Source: Bordetella parapertussis
Lineage (GTDB): Bacteria > Pseudomonadota > Gammaproteobacteria > Burkholderiales > SG8-41
Direction: 5' to 3'
NCBI GenBank assembly: GCA_945863085.1
Contig: CAMBCD010000033.1
Span: forward strand, 1 to 14,327
Length of the DNA: 14,327 nt
Below the pieces are notes generated by a model. It worked only from the letters and a program-made list of their open reading frames with translations. It did not search any database and was not told the origin of the DNA. Positions within the stretch are counted from its first letter, which is position 1. Each line of letters opens with the position of its first letter. The position numbers and the translations under genes were made by a program. This document shows positions 1 to 6,617 of the stretch, one piece after another.

Positions 1-1020
1 AGCAAACCGGGATTCGACCCCAACCTGTTTGTCGACGGCATCGACCCGCAAAGCTGGAGCGAATTGAACGGTTCGCCGGACAAACCGCTGCTGAACCGGG
101 CCAGCGCCGGCACCTACCCGCCGGGCTCGACCTTCAAACCCTTCATGGCACTGGCCGCGCTGTTCTACGGCAAACGCACGCCGCAGCAGGCGATCAGCGA
201 TCCGGGTTATTTCATGTTCGGCGGCCACCGCTTCCGCGACGACAAGGTGGACGGCCACGGCATGGTGGACATGTACAAATCCATCGTCGTGTCCTGCGAC
301 ACTTATTACTACGTACTGGCCAACGACCTCGGCATCGACCCCATCGCGCGTTTCATGGCTCTGTTCGGCTTCGGCAGCCGCACCGGCATCGACATCGCCG
401 GCGAAGTCACGGGTGTGCTGCCGTCAACCGAATGGAAAACACGCCGCTTCTCCAAGCCGGAACAGAAAAAATGGTATGCCGGCGAAACCATCAGCGTCGG
501 CATCGGCCAGGGTTACAACAACTACACCCCACTGCAGCTGGCCTCCGCCACGGCAACGCTGGCCAATGACGGTGTGATGTTCCGCCCGCACATCGTCAAT
601 TACATCGAGGACATCCGGACCCGCGACAAAACACCCATAGAGCCCAAACCGCTGCGTGATCTCGGGCTCAAACCGGAACACCTCAAGGTCATCAAGGATG
701 CATTGATCGGTGTCAACAAGGAAGGCACCGGGGCGCGGGTATTCGCCGATGCGCCCTATGTCAGCGCGGGAAAGACCGGCACCGCGCAAGTCATCGCCAT
801 CAAGCAGGGCGAAAAATACGTCGAAAGCCGGGTCGCCGAACAACACCGCGATCATGCGCTGTTCATCGCCTACGCCCCCGCCGACAAACCCACCATCGCC
901 CTGGCCGTAATCTCCGAAAACTCCGGGTTCGGCGCCCGTGCCGCGGCACCCGTTGCACGCCAGGTGCTGGATTACCATCTGCTGGGCAAGCTGCCGGCGG
1001 CGACGGAAGGGAAACGCTGA
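1..1020 (+). CDS. mrdA: Penicillin-binding protein 2, C-terminal part (5' truncated by window)
   Basis: Class B penicillin-binding protein, the periplasmic DD-transpeptidase that cross-links peptidoglycan during cell elongation together with RodA. The frame is open from base 1, so the 339 codons seen are the C-terminal half of a protein usually about 600-650 residues long; the start and membrane anchor lie outside the window. All three active-site motifs are present in order: STFK after PPG, with the acylated Ser codon at 127-129; SCD (codons 292-300), the SxD variant of the SxN motif; and KTGTAQ (KTG codons 772-780). The stop TGA shares one base with the rodA ATG, indicating translational coupling in a mre/mrd-type operon. 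Identity as PBP2 rather than the septal PBP3 rests on rodA following it and on overall sequence resemblance. Confidence 0.96.
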   Translation, partial: SKPGFDPNLFVDGIDPQSWSELNGSPDKPLLNRASAGTYPPGSTFKPFMALAALFYGKRTPQQAISDPGYFMFGGHRFRDDKVDGHGMVDMYKSIVVSCDTYYYVLANDLGIDPIARFMALFGFGSRTGIDIAGEVTGVLPSTEWKTRRFSKPEQKKWYAGETISVGIGQGYNNYTPLQLASATATLANDGVMFRPHIVNYIEDIRTRDKTPIEPKPLRDLGLKPEHLKVIKDALIGVNKEGTGARVFADAPYVSAGKTGTAQVIAIKQGEKYVESRVAEQHRDHALFIAYAPADKPTIALAVISENSGFGARAAAPVARQVLDYHLLGKLPAATEGKR

Positions 1021-2123
1021 TGCCCTTCATGCTGAGGCGCCTCTACCGCTTCATGACCCAGCATGTCGACGGCATACTGCTGTGCGGAATCGTACTGCTG
1101 ATGTTTACCGGATTGCTGGTGCTGCTCAGCGCATCCAACGGCAGTTACGTCCGGGTATCCGGGCAATTGATGAACATGCTGGTGGCGCTGGGGGTGATGT
1201 GGCTGTTCGCCAACATTCCCCCGCATTACCTGATGCGGCTGGCACTTCCTCTGTTTGTGCTCGGCTGCGGACTGCTGATCGGCGTGGCCCTGTTCGGCGA
1301 CGTCGTCAACGGCGCCCGGCGCTGGCTGCATATCGGCGTCACCCGCATCCAGCCATCGGAGCTGATGAAAATCGCCTTGCCTCTGATGCTCGCCTGGTAT
1401 TTCAACCGCAATGAGGCCTCGCTGAAATTGCGCAACTACGTGATAGCGGCGCTGATGCTGGTATTTCCCGCGGCACTGATCGCGCGCCAGCCCGACCTCG
1501 GCACCGCTCTGCTGATCATCGCCAGCGGCTGTTATGTGATTTTCCTCGCCGGCCTGTCGTGGCGGGTGATCGCCACGCTGTTCGTCGCCGGAATGGCCAG
1601 CCTGCCTTTCCTGTGGTCAGCCCTGCACGACTATCAGCGTCAGCGCATCATGACCTTGCTTGATCCAACCGGTGATCCGCTGGGCACCGGTTACCACACC
1701 ATACAGTCGACCATCGCCGTGGGTTCGGGCGGCATACTCGGCAAAGGCTGGATGAACGGCACCCAGACCCACCTTGATTTCATTCCGGAACGTACGACCG
1801 ATTTCATCTTCGCCGTCTACGCCGAGGAATTCGGCCTGCTCGGCAATATGGTGCTGCTGGTGCTGCTGCTGTTCGTCATCGGCCGCGCAATGGTGATCAC
1901 CGCCAACGCGCCGACGCTGTTCGCACGTCTCCTCGCCGGCGCGATCACAATGACGTTTTTCACCTACGCCTTTGTCAACATCGGCATGGTGTCGGGCATC
2001 CTGCCGGTGGTGGGCGTGCCGCTGCCGCTGATCAGTTACGGTGGAACTTCGCTGGTTTCCATCTGTCTCGGTTTCGGGATCCTGATGAGCATCAACACCC
2101 ACAAAAAACTGGTTCAAACCTAG
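1020..2123 (+). CDS. rodA: Peptidoglycan glycosyltransferase RodA
   Basis: SEDS-family polytopic inner-membrane glycosyltransferase that polymerises lipid II in the elongasome and pairs with the PBP2 encoded just upstream. The 367 residues match the usual length of about 370. The sequence is a succession of hydrophobic segments. SEDS landmarks seen are QPSELMKI around residue 112, the PERTTDF loop whose Asp (residue 261) corresponds to the essential SEDS aspartate, and the C-terminal PLPLISYGGTS signature. The ATG overlaps the mrdA stop by one base, which fixes the start and implies coupled translation. The short gap to rlpA suggests all three genes share a transcript. Confidence 0.96.
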   Translation: MPFMLRRLYRFMTQHVDGILLCGIVLLMFTGLLVLLSASNGSYVRVSGQLMNMLVALGVMWLFANIPPHYLMRLALPLFVLGCGLLIGVALFGDVVNGARRWLHIGVTRIQPSELMKIALPLMLAWYFNRNEASLKLRNYVIAALMLVFPAALIARQPDLGTALLIIASGCYVIFLAGLSWRVIATLFVAGMASLPFLWSALHDYQRQRIMTLLDPTGDPLGTGYHTIQSTIAVGSGGILGKGWMNGTQTHLDFIPERTTDFIFAVYAEEFGLLGNMVLLVLLLFVIGRAMVITANAPTLFARLLAGAITMTFFTYAFVNIGMVSGILPVVGVPLPLISYGGTSLVSICLGFGILMSINTHKKLVQT

Positions 2124-2147
2124 GATTGAGGATCGAGGAATGAGGAG
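2124..2147 (+). repeat. Three imperfect heptamers forming the rlpA leader
   Basis: Directly after the rodA stop codon come GATTGAG, GATCGAG and GAATGAG, three 7-base units in register, then GAG. The array fills nearly the whole rodA-rlpA gap and supplies the purine-rich GAGGAG ribosome-binding site for the GTG start of rlpA. It could be a short degenerate tandem repeat or simply a purine-rich leader. Confidence 0.5.
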
Positions 2148-2153
2148 TTGGTC

Positions 2154-3122
2154 GTGACGTCCGTTCTTTCCCGTGCAGCCGTGATCCTGCTCGCCGCCCT
2201 GCTCACGGCTTGTGGCAGCACGCCCAAACGCAGCAGCTCAAGCGATCGCCCGCCATCCTCTGGCGGTGGCGGCGGTTATTACCTCGACGACGGTCCCGGC
2301 GCCAACGCGCCCGCCAACATCGAGGCCATCCCCGATGCCGTGCCGAAAATTGAACCCCTGGGCCGCGGCACCATGCGTCCGTACACGGTGATGGGTCGTA
2401 ACTACACGCCGATGACCCGGCTCGAACCCTATAAGGCGCGCGGCGTCGCCAGCTGGTACGGCCGGCGTTACCACGGCAAACAGACATCCTCGGGTGAACT
2501 CTACGACATGTACGCCATGACGGCCGCACACACCGTGCTGCCGATTCCCAGTTATGTGCGCGTCACCAACATCGCCAACGGCAAATCGGTGGTGCTGCGA
2601 GTCAATGATCGCGGCCCCTTCATTGACAGCCGGCTGATCGATCTGTCGTACACCGCGGCGTACAAGCTCGGTATCCTCAGCGGCGGCAGCGGCATGGTCG
2701 AAGTCGAAAGCATCATTCCCGGTCTGTCACCGGCGACACCGCAGCCTGCCGTCGAAGCGCCGAAGGCGGCGGCGTCCGCATCACAACCGGTCGTGGCCAC
2801 CATCGACAACACACCGGTGACCGCGGTGCCGTTGCCGCCGTCGGCGCCCATCCCGGCAGCTCCCACGCCAGCCGTGGTTCCGCCGCCAATGGCCGGCCCC
2901 TATCTGCAATTCGGCGCCTTCGGTGTCCAGGCCAATGCCGAGAGTTTCCTCGCACGACTGCAATCACAGGCCGACTGGCTGGCCGGTACTTTGCGCATAC
3001 AGCAAAGCGAGGGCATCTACCGTGTGCAGGCCGGCCCCTATACCAGTGAGGCTGCGGCACGCGAAGCGGCCGAACGCGCCAGCCAGGCACTGGGCAGCAA
3101 ACCGGTCGTCATCGCCCGTTAA
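2154..3122 (+). CDS. rlpA: Septal-ring lytic transglycosylase RlpA (lipoprotein, DPBB + SPOR)
   Basis: Outer-membrane lipoprotein that, in studied relatives, cleaves denuded glycan strands at the septum. The first 20 residues are a lipoprotein signal with lipobox LTAC (lipidated Cys20). Next come a Ser/Gly-rich linker, a double-psi beta-barrel domain (about 95-175) and an Ala/Pro-rich linker (about 190-247). The C-terminal SPOR domain (about 248-322) carries the GPYLQFGAF and YRVQAGPY repeats. The Glu of SGELYDMYAMTAAH (115) and Asp of VNDRGPF (152) match the catalytic pair reported for active RlpA enzymes. GTG at 2154 is chosen because GAGGAG lies 6 bases upstream; an in-frame TTG at 2148 would abut that site. 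The gene ends 17 bases before the convergent copper-chaperone gene. Confidence 0.93.
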   Translation: MTSVLSRAAVILLAALLTACGSTPKRSSSSDRPPSSGGGGGYYLDDGPGANAPANIEAIPDAVPKIEPLGRGTMRPYTVMGRNYTPMTRLEPYKARGVASWYGRRYHGKQTSSGELYDMYAMTAAHTVLPIPSYVRVTNIANGKSVVLRVNDRGPFIDSRLIDLSYTAAYKLGILSGGSGMVEVESIIPGLSPATPQPAVEAPKAAASASQPVVATIDNTPVTAVPLPPSAPIPAAPTPAVVPPPMAGPYLQFGAFGVQANAESFLARLQSQADWLAGTLRIQQSEGIYRVQAGPYTSEAAAREAAERASQALGSKPVVIAR

Positions 3123-3139
3123 TTACACTGCCTCACCGG

Positions 3140-3631
3140 TCAGTGATGATGGTGATGCGCTGCGGGCTGGCCTTTGATGTCGCGCACCTCGACCATCAGA
3201 TCAACAGTCTCGCGCTTTTTATTTGCCGGCTTATCCGCCAGTTCAAAGGTGAGTTGCAGCGGCACCTTGTCGCCGGGGTTCAGGGTTTTTTGCAGATTCA
3301 TCAGCATCAGGTGATAACCGCCGGATGCCAGGCGCACGGTTTTCCCCGCCGGCACATCGATGCCGTCGACGGGAAACATTTTCATCACGCCATTTTCCAT
3401 TTTCATGCTGTGCACTTCGGCGGATTTGGTCAGCGGTGTACTCACGCCGACCAGGCGCGCATTCGATTTGGCAGTGAGTTCCATGAACGCGCCGGTGGCA
3501 CTCTGCCCCTGCACCGTGCCGCGGATCCACGCGTCCTTGACGGTGACGTTTTGCGCCTGCGCCTGGCCCATGCACAACAGCGCCAGCAGCAATACGCCAT
3601 ACGGCTTATGGCCCGATAGAGAGAAAAACAT
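3140..3631 (-). CDS. Periplasmic PCu(A)C copper chaperone with C-terminal penta-His tail
   Basis: Small periplasmic Cu(I)-binding protein of the PCu(A)C/DUF461 family, which delivers copper to cytochrome oxidase CuA or CuB sites or to copper uptake. The 163 residues begin with a Sec signal peptide (cleavage probably after AQA, near residue 26). The family motif H-x10-M-x21-H-x-M is exact: His74, Met85, His107, Met109. The protein ends AAHHHHH, a natural poly-His tail that could add a second metal site. The ATG has an AAAGGA Shine-Dalgarno about 6 bases upstream. It is the last gene of a minus-strand group with a DUF2946-like gene and a tonB-like gene, supporting a copper or metal role. Confidence 0.93.
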   Translation of the reverse strand: MFFSLSGHKPYGVLLLALLCMGQAQAQNVTVKDAWIRGTVQGQSATGAFMELTAKSNARLVGVSTPLTKSAEVHSMKMENGVMKMFPVDGIDVPAGKTVRLASGGYHLMLMNLQKTLNPGDKVPLQLTFELADKPANKKRETVDLMVEVRDIKGQPAAHHHHH

Positions 3632-3700
3632 AAAATATCCTTTAAAAACAAATACTTATATGATATTCGCCGCATGAATCATGGCGACCTCGCCGCGCTC
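3632..3700 (-). promoter_or_regulatory. AT-rich leader and possible promoter/operator of the copper-chaperone gene
   Basis: A markedly AT-rich stretch (3632-3668) precedes the PCu(A)C gene in otherwise GC-rich DNA. On the minus strand TATAAG and TATCAT can serve as -10 hexamers, but no good -35 is at standard spacing. An imperfect dyad, TGATATTC at 3661-3668 facing GAATCA at 3676-3681, overlaps this area and could be an operator. It does not match a copper-regulator box I recognise. Confidence 0.3.
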
Positions 3701-3754
3701 CCTGCGGAGCGCGCCAAAAAAATGCTTGAGGTCAGGCGCGCGGCGGAGCGCGCG
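3694..3754. repeat. Two GC palindromes sharing a CGGAGCGCG core
   Basis: The first is a perfect 8-bp stem (3694-3701 with 3706-3713, loop CTGC) in the gap between two minus-strand genes. The second is GCGCGC at 3736-3741 facing GCGCGC at 3748-3753, inside the last codons of the DUF2946-like gene. Both contain CGGAGCGCG in the same orientation. A seven-base A/T run lies between them, but on the wrong side of the first hairpin for an intrinsic terminator in the direction of the flanking genes. They may be fragments of a dispersed palindromic repeat. Confidence 0.4.
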
Positions 3755-4103
3755 GATTCAGCGGATGGAGTACGAAGGGATCGCTGACCACCAGCGGGCG
3801 GCGGTCAACGGGAAGCAGCAGTTCGGGAACCCTGGCGACAACAACCGGCGCCAGTGAAATCGCCGGTGGCGGGCTGGCCGTACCCACGCACAGTACACAG
3901 TGCGCGTTTTTCAGTTTCGCCTGCAGCGACCCGGGAATACCCGCGGTATCGCCCGCAACACCGGTATCGATACGGCAGATCTTGACATAGGCCAGCGGAT
4001 CCACGGCTTGGCGCGCCACCGCCAGCGCGGGGAAGGCGATGGCAAACAGGAAAGCCAGCAGGGCAGTGCCCGCGATAAACCGGCGTTGTGCGTGGAGTCG
4101 CAT
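3732..4103 (-). CDS. DUF2946-like secreted cysteine-containing protein
   Basis: Predicted 123-residue exported protein with a basic N-terminus and hydrophobic signal segment (about residues 9-30, ending ALAVA). A central part holds Cys43 and an HC-x2-C cluster (His68-Cys69, Cys72), and the C-terminus is Pro/Arg-rich. This layout matches DUF2946 proteins, whose function is unknown but which are often encoded beside copper-related TonB-dependent receptors and PCu(A)C chaperones. Here it lies between a tonB-like gene and the PCu(A)C gene on the same strand. The ATG has no clear Shine-Dalgarno, so it may be translated by coupling or start elsewhere. The last codons lie in a GC-rich palindrome, so the tail may not be ancestral. 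Family assignment is by resemblance only. Confidence 0.7.
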   Translation of the reverse strand: MRLHAQRRFIAGTALLAFLFAIAFPALAVARQAVDPLAYVKICRIDTGVAGDTAGIPGSLQAKLKNAHCVLCVGTASPPPAISLAPVVVARVPELLLPVDRRPLVVSDPFVLHPLNPRAPPRA

Positions 4104-4159
4104 GGGCGGCGATGTTACGCGGCGCGGGTAATCGCCGTCAAACCGGAGCTGAATCCTGA

Positions 4160-4831
4160 TCAGGACTCCAGCTTGAAAAACACCGGCACCCGCACCCAGC
4201 CTTCGATGTTCTGCGCACCACGCCGTGCTGGCACAAACCGCCAGCCCTTCACGGCGTCAAGCGCCGCGCTGTCGAGTGGTTTTGAGCCGCTGGACTGATC
4301 CAGTTCCACACGCAGCGGTGCACCTTCAGGACTGACCAGCACTTTGAGCATGACCGTGCCCTGATCGCCGCTGCGGCGTGCGACGGGCGGATACATCGGC
4401 GCAGGATTGCGCAGGTAGGCCGCATTGAACAGCGGTAGTGTTGCCGGCGTTTCCGCAGGCGCAGGCGGCGCCCTGGATTCAACGGCGACACGCGGCACTT
4501 CGGAAGCCGCTGTCGCAACCGCCGGAGCAGTTTCGATAATGGCCGGCGCCGTTAAAGCCGGGGGCGGCAAGGCCTCCGGTAGTTTTGATTTTGATACGGC
4601 TTCAATACGGCGCTGCGGAGTCGCCGGCCTGGCCGGTACCGGCTCGGCAACTACCGCCTGCGGCGCAGCAGCCACCAGCACCACGTCGAGCACCGGCACC
4701 GGCGCTTCCGCCGCCCGGCGCTGCCAAGCCGGCATCCAGACAAACACCACGACATGCACCAGACCGCTGGCCAGCAGGCATCCCGCCAGCAGGCGTTGCG
4801 GTGTCCGGAAATATTTGTTGCCGATGTGCAT
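4160..4831 (-). CDS. tonB: TonB-family energy transducer
   Basis: Inner-membrane-anchored periplasmic protein that transmits ExbBD-derived energy to outer-membrane receptors. Of 223 residues, about 13-33 form an N-terminal membrane segment with His26 in GLVHVVVF, in the position of the functionally important TonB transmembrane His. About 40-140 is an Ala/Pro-rich periplasm-spanning region. About 143-223 is a TonB C-terminal domain with YPPVARRSGDQGTV, the SSGSKPLDSAALDAVKGWRF core and a final VPVFFKLES strand. No exbB, exbD or receptor gene is in the window. The two minus-strand genes downstream suggest it serves copper or another metal, though generic TonB function is equally possible. The ribosome-binding site is weak (AGAGAA). 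Confidence 0.9.
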   Translation of the reverse strand: MHIGNKYFRTPQRLLAGCLLASGLVHVVVFVWMPAWQRRAAEAPVPVLDVVLVAAAPQAVVAEPVPARPATPQRRIEAVSKSKLPEALPPPALTAPAIIETAPAVATAASEVPRVAVESRAPPAPAETPATLPLFNAAYLRNPAPMYPPVARRSGDQGTVMLKVLVSPEGAPLRVELDQSSGSKPLDSAALDAVKGWRFVPARRGAQNIEGWVRVPVFFKLES

Positions 4832-4893
4832 GGTTCTCTGCTTGTGACTGTTGATGCCGGCTATGCATTATCCGGCAGATCACAGCAGCGTCA

Positions 4894-4924
4894 CAAACGG
4901 CCGCGGATCTCCCGCGACCGTTTG
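4894..4924. other. Strong interrupted palindrome upstream of tonB
   Basis: A 31-base hairpin: CAAACGG (4894-4900) pairs with CCGTTTG (4918-4924), then one C/A mismatch, then CGCGG (4902-4906) pairs with CCGCG (4912-4916), with a 5-base loop. Neither strand has a following T-run, so it is not a canonical intrinsic terminator. It lies just beyond the stop of the putative receptor remnant and before tonB, where an intercistronic hairpin or operator would sit. Confidence 0.55.
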
Positions 4925-4947
4925 CCGGTTTGTTGTATCAAGTCACA

Positions 4948-5031
4948 TCAGAACTGCCCGCGAACGCCAATCTGCCCACTGCGCCGGTGATCGCGCAATC
5001 CTGGCCTGCCGCAGGCCGCGTTATACTCATT
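4948..5031 (-). pseudogene. Possible remnant of an outer-membrane receptor C-terminus
   Basis: The minus strand reads 27 open codons between two in-frame stops, ending in QIGVRGQF then TGA, with GRPG about 20 residues from the end. A terminal aromatic beta-strand of this form, ending in Phe, is typical of outer-membrane beta-barrels, and GRPG followed by a final strand recalls TonB-dependent receptors. It lies immediately upstream of tonB on the same strand, where a receptor gene would be expected. The fragment is too short for certainty and overlaps the yidD promoter region, so coincidence is possible. Confidence 0.22.
5003..5027 (+). promoter_or_regulatory. Candidate yidD promoter with adjacent dyad
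   Basis: TATACT at 5022-5027 is a good -10 hexamer ten bases before the yidD ATG. No convincing -35 is at 16-18 bases. A perfect 6-bp dyad, GGCCTG/CAGGCC (5003-5008 and 5012-5017), occupies the spacer and might be an operator. Initiation here would give a leader of only a few bases. Confidence 0.4.
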
Positions 5032-5037
5032 TCACCC

Positions 5038-5259
5038 ATGAAAACCCTGCTGATCGCGTTGATCGACGCCTACCGTTACCTGCTGTCGCCCTTCTTCGGC
5101 ACGCAGTGCCGCTTCTATCCGACCTGCTCGGCTTATGCGCGCGAGGCAATGGAATTGCATGGTGCGTTAAAGGGGTCGTGGCTGACCATCAAACGCATCG
5201 GGAAATGTCATCCTTGGCATGAGGGCGGGATCGATAACGTGCCGCCAGTCAAACGCTGA
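5038..5259 (+). CDS. yidD: Membrane protein insertion efficiency factor YidD
   Basis: Small membrane-associated protein of 73 residues that in E. coli assists YidC-dependent insertion of inner-membrane proteins. The family core is complete: a hydrophobic/amphipathic N-terminus, the [10 protein letters not shown] segment, conserved cysteines 24 and 30 in [11 protein letters not shown], and Cys57 in the [13 protein letters not shown] motif. The ATG at 5038 is preferred over an upstream in-frame TTG because family members start just before this LIxLIxxYRY segment. No Shine-Dalgarno is visible. yidD usually lies in the rpmH-rnpA-yidD-yidC cluster, so its isolated position here is somewhat unusual. 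Its last 11 bases overlap the convergent rlmI gene. Confidence 0.95.
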   Translation: MKTLLIALIDAYRYLLSPFFGTQCRFYPTCSAYAREAMELHGALKGSWLTIKRIGKCHPWHEGGIDNVPPVKR

Positions 5260-6430
5260 CGCGGCAACACAGCCCCTTCAAATACTCGCCTTCCGGGAAA
5301 CTGAGCGCCACCGGATGGTCAGCCGCGCCATGCAGCCAGCCTTCGATGCATGCATCAACCCCGGCATCCAGCGCCGCACCGGCAACGATTTTCTGGAACA
5401 GGTCGAGGCTGATGCCGCCGGAACAGGAGTAGCTCATCAGCATGCCGCCGGGATTGAGCAGCTTGAAACCGAGCAGGTTGATGTCCTTGTAGGCGCGTGC
5501 GGCTTTTTCGGCGTGCGCCGCGGTGGGCGCAAGTTTTGGCGGATCGAGCACGATCAGGTCGAAGGTCCGCCCGGCGTCGCGGAAGGCGCGCAGGGTCTTG
5601 AACACATCGGCTTCCAGCCATTCCATGCCTTCCAGCTGATTCAGCGCGGCATTGGCCTGCGCAAGCTTCAGCGCCGGGCCCGAACTGTCGATGGCGGTCA
5701 CGGCCGCCGCACCGCCGGCCAGCGCATTCAGCGCAAAACCGCCGCTGTAACAAAAACAGTCGAGCACACTTTTTCCGCGTGCCAGCTTGCGCAAGGCCAG
5801 GCGGTTGTCGCGCTGGTCGAGGTAAAAACCGGTCTTGTGGCCCTGCCCGGCATCGACGCTGAACTTCAAGCCGTGTTCACTGACGATCAGCGGCGCCCCC
5901 GCCGCCGCACCCCGTAACAAACCACTGCGCGGTTCCAGTCCTTCCAGCACACGCACATCGGCGTCCGACCGTTCGATCACGCGTTTCACGCTGGGCAGTG
6001 CTGCCAGCGCATCGGCAATCGCATCGCGCCAGCGTTCGGCGCCGGTACTCAGCAACTGCACCACGACCGTGTCGGCGTAATGATCGGCGATGATGCCCGG
6101 CAGTCCGTCGGATTCACCATGCACCAGCCGTATACCGTCGGTCACATCGCCTAACTGCAGCGCGCTCCGGCTGTCCGCGGCGCGGTTGATGCGCTGCGCG
6201 ATGAAGGCAGCGTCGATGTTTTGCACGGTCCAGTCCCAGATCCGGGCGCGGATCTGCGATTGCGGGCTGTACGCCGCCACGGCCAGTGCTGCGCCATCTG
6301 CGGAACACACGACCACCGCGTCACCCGCCTGCGGATCGCCTTCGATGCGGGCGATGCCGCCGGAAAATATCCACGGATGCCGGCGCTTCAGCGATTTCTC
6401 GCGGCCGGGCTTCAAAATGAGTTTATGCAT
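5249..6430 (-). CDS. rlmI: 23S rRNA (cytosine-5) methyltransferase RlmI-like
   Basis: SAM-dependent RNA m5C methyltransferase; the E. coli orthologue modifies C1962 of 23S rRNA. The 393 residues match the E. coli length of about 396. The N-terminal 80 residues resemble a PUA RNA-binding domain ([20 protein letters not shown]). The Rossmann methyltransferase has motif I at [11 protein letters not shown], the acidic residue of motif II at AIDSS, motif IV LDPPKLA, and SYSCSGG with the likely catalytic Cys336. The 3' end overlaps yidD tail-to-tail by 11 bases. The ATG at 6428-6430 fits the family N-terminus. Its product SAH is the metabolite sensed by the riboswitches before ahcY, a general metabolic link only. 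Confidence 0.93.
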   Translation of the reverse strand: MHKLILKPGREKSLKRRHPWIFSGGIARIEGDPQAGDAVVVCSADGAALAVAAYSPQSQIRARIWDWTVQNIDAAFIAQRINRAADSRSALQLGDVTDGIRLVHGESDGLPGIIADHYADTVVVQLLSTGAERWRDAIADALAALPSVKRVIERSDADVRVLEGLEPRSGLLRGAAAGAPLIVSEHGLKFSVDAGQGHKTGFYLDQRDNRLALRKLARGKSVLDCFCYSGGFALNALAGGAAAVTAIDSSGPALKLAQANAALNQLEGMEWLEADVFKTLRAFRDAGRTFDLIVLDPPKLAPTAAHAEKAARAYKDINLLGFKLLNPGGMLMSYSCSGGISLDLFQKIVAGAALDAGVDACIEGWLHGAADHPVALSFPEGEYLKGLCCRVSV

Positions 6431-6459
6431 GAGTGATGGAGTTGATGAAAAGCAGGTTC

Positions 6460-6607
6460 ACCGCCAAGACGCCAAGAGCGCCAAGGAAAACCTTTTCGAG
6501 AACAGGCATCTCGCAGCGAATCGACTTATTCGACATGTTTAACATTTACCGCTTTTCCTGACGATTCCTGGTTTTGCTTTTCTTGGCGCTCTTGGCGTCT
6601 TGGCGGT
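6460..6607. repeat. Long inverted repeat built of CGCCAAG subrepeats (rlmI-xerC gap)
   Basis: The arms 6460-6485 and 6582-6607 are perfectly complementary over 26 bases. Pairing continues inward through an A/T-rich step with one base skipped (6486-6490 with 6578-6581) and AAAACC/GGTTTT. Each arm holds three 8-9 base units of the type CGCCAAGA. The spacer of about 96 bases shows no convincing ORF. This is the widespread proteobacterial intergenic repeat that often yields spurious ORFs reading like TAKTPRAPRK. It ends ten bases past the xerC stop, fills most of the 187-base gap, and could act as a 3' mRNA hairpin for xerC or as a mobile palindromic element. Confidence 0.85.
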
Positions 6608-6617
6608 AAATGGCAGT

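Noticed and set aside
3694..3720. Hairpin next to an A/T run as an intrinsic terminator
   Set aside because: On the plus strand the hairpin is followed by A's, and on the minus strand the T-run precedes the hairpin, so neither orientation gives a canonical terminator.
5219..5917. 232-codon plus-strand frame opposite the 3' part of rlmI
   Set aside because: Begins inside yidD in another frame and is antisense to the methyltransferase domain; no domain seen.
6460..6607. CRISPR-like repeat
   Set aside because: The units are contiguous and in inverted orientation with a single spacer; there is no array of repeats and spacers and no cas gene.
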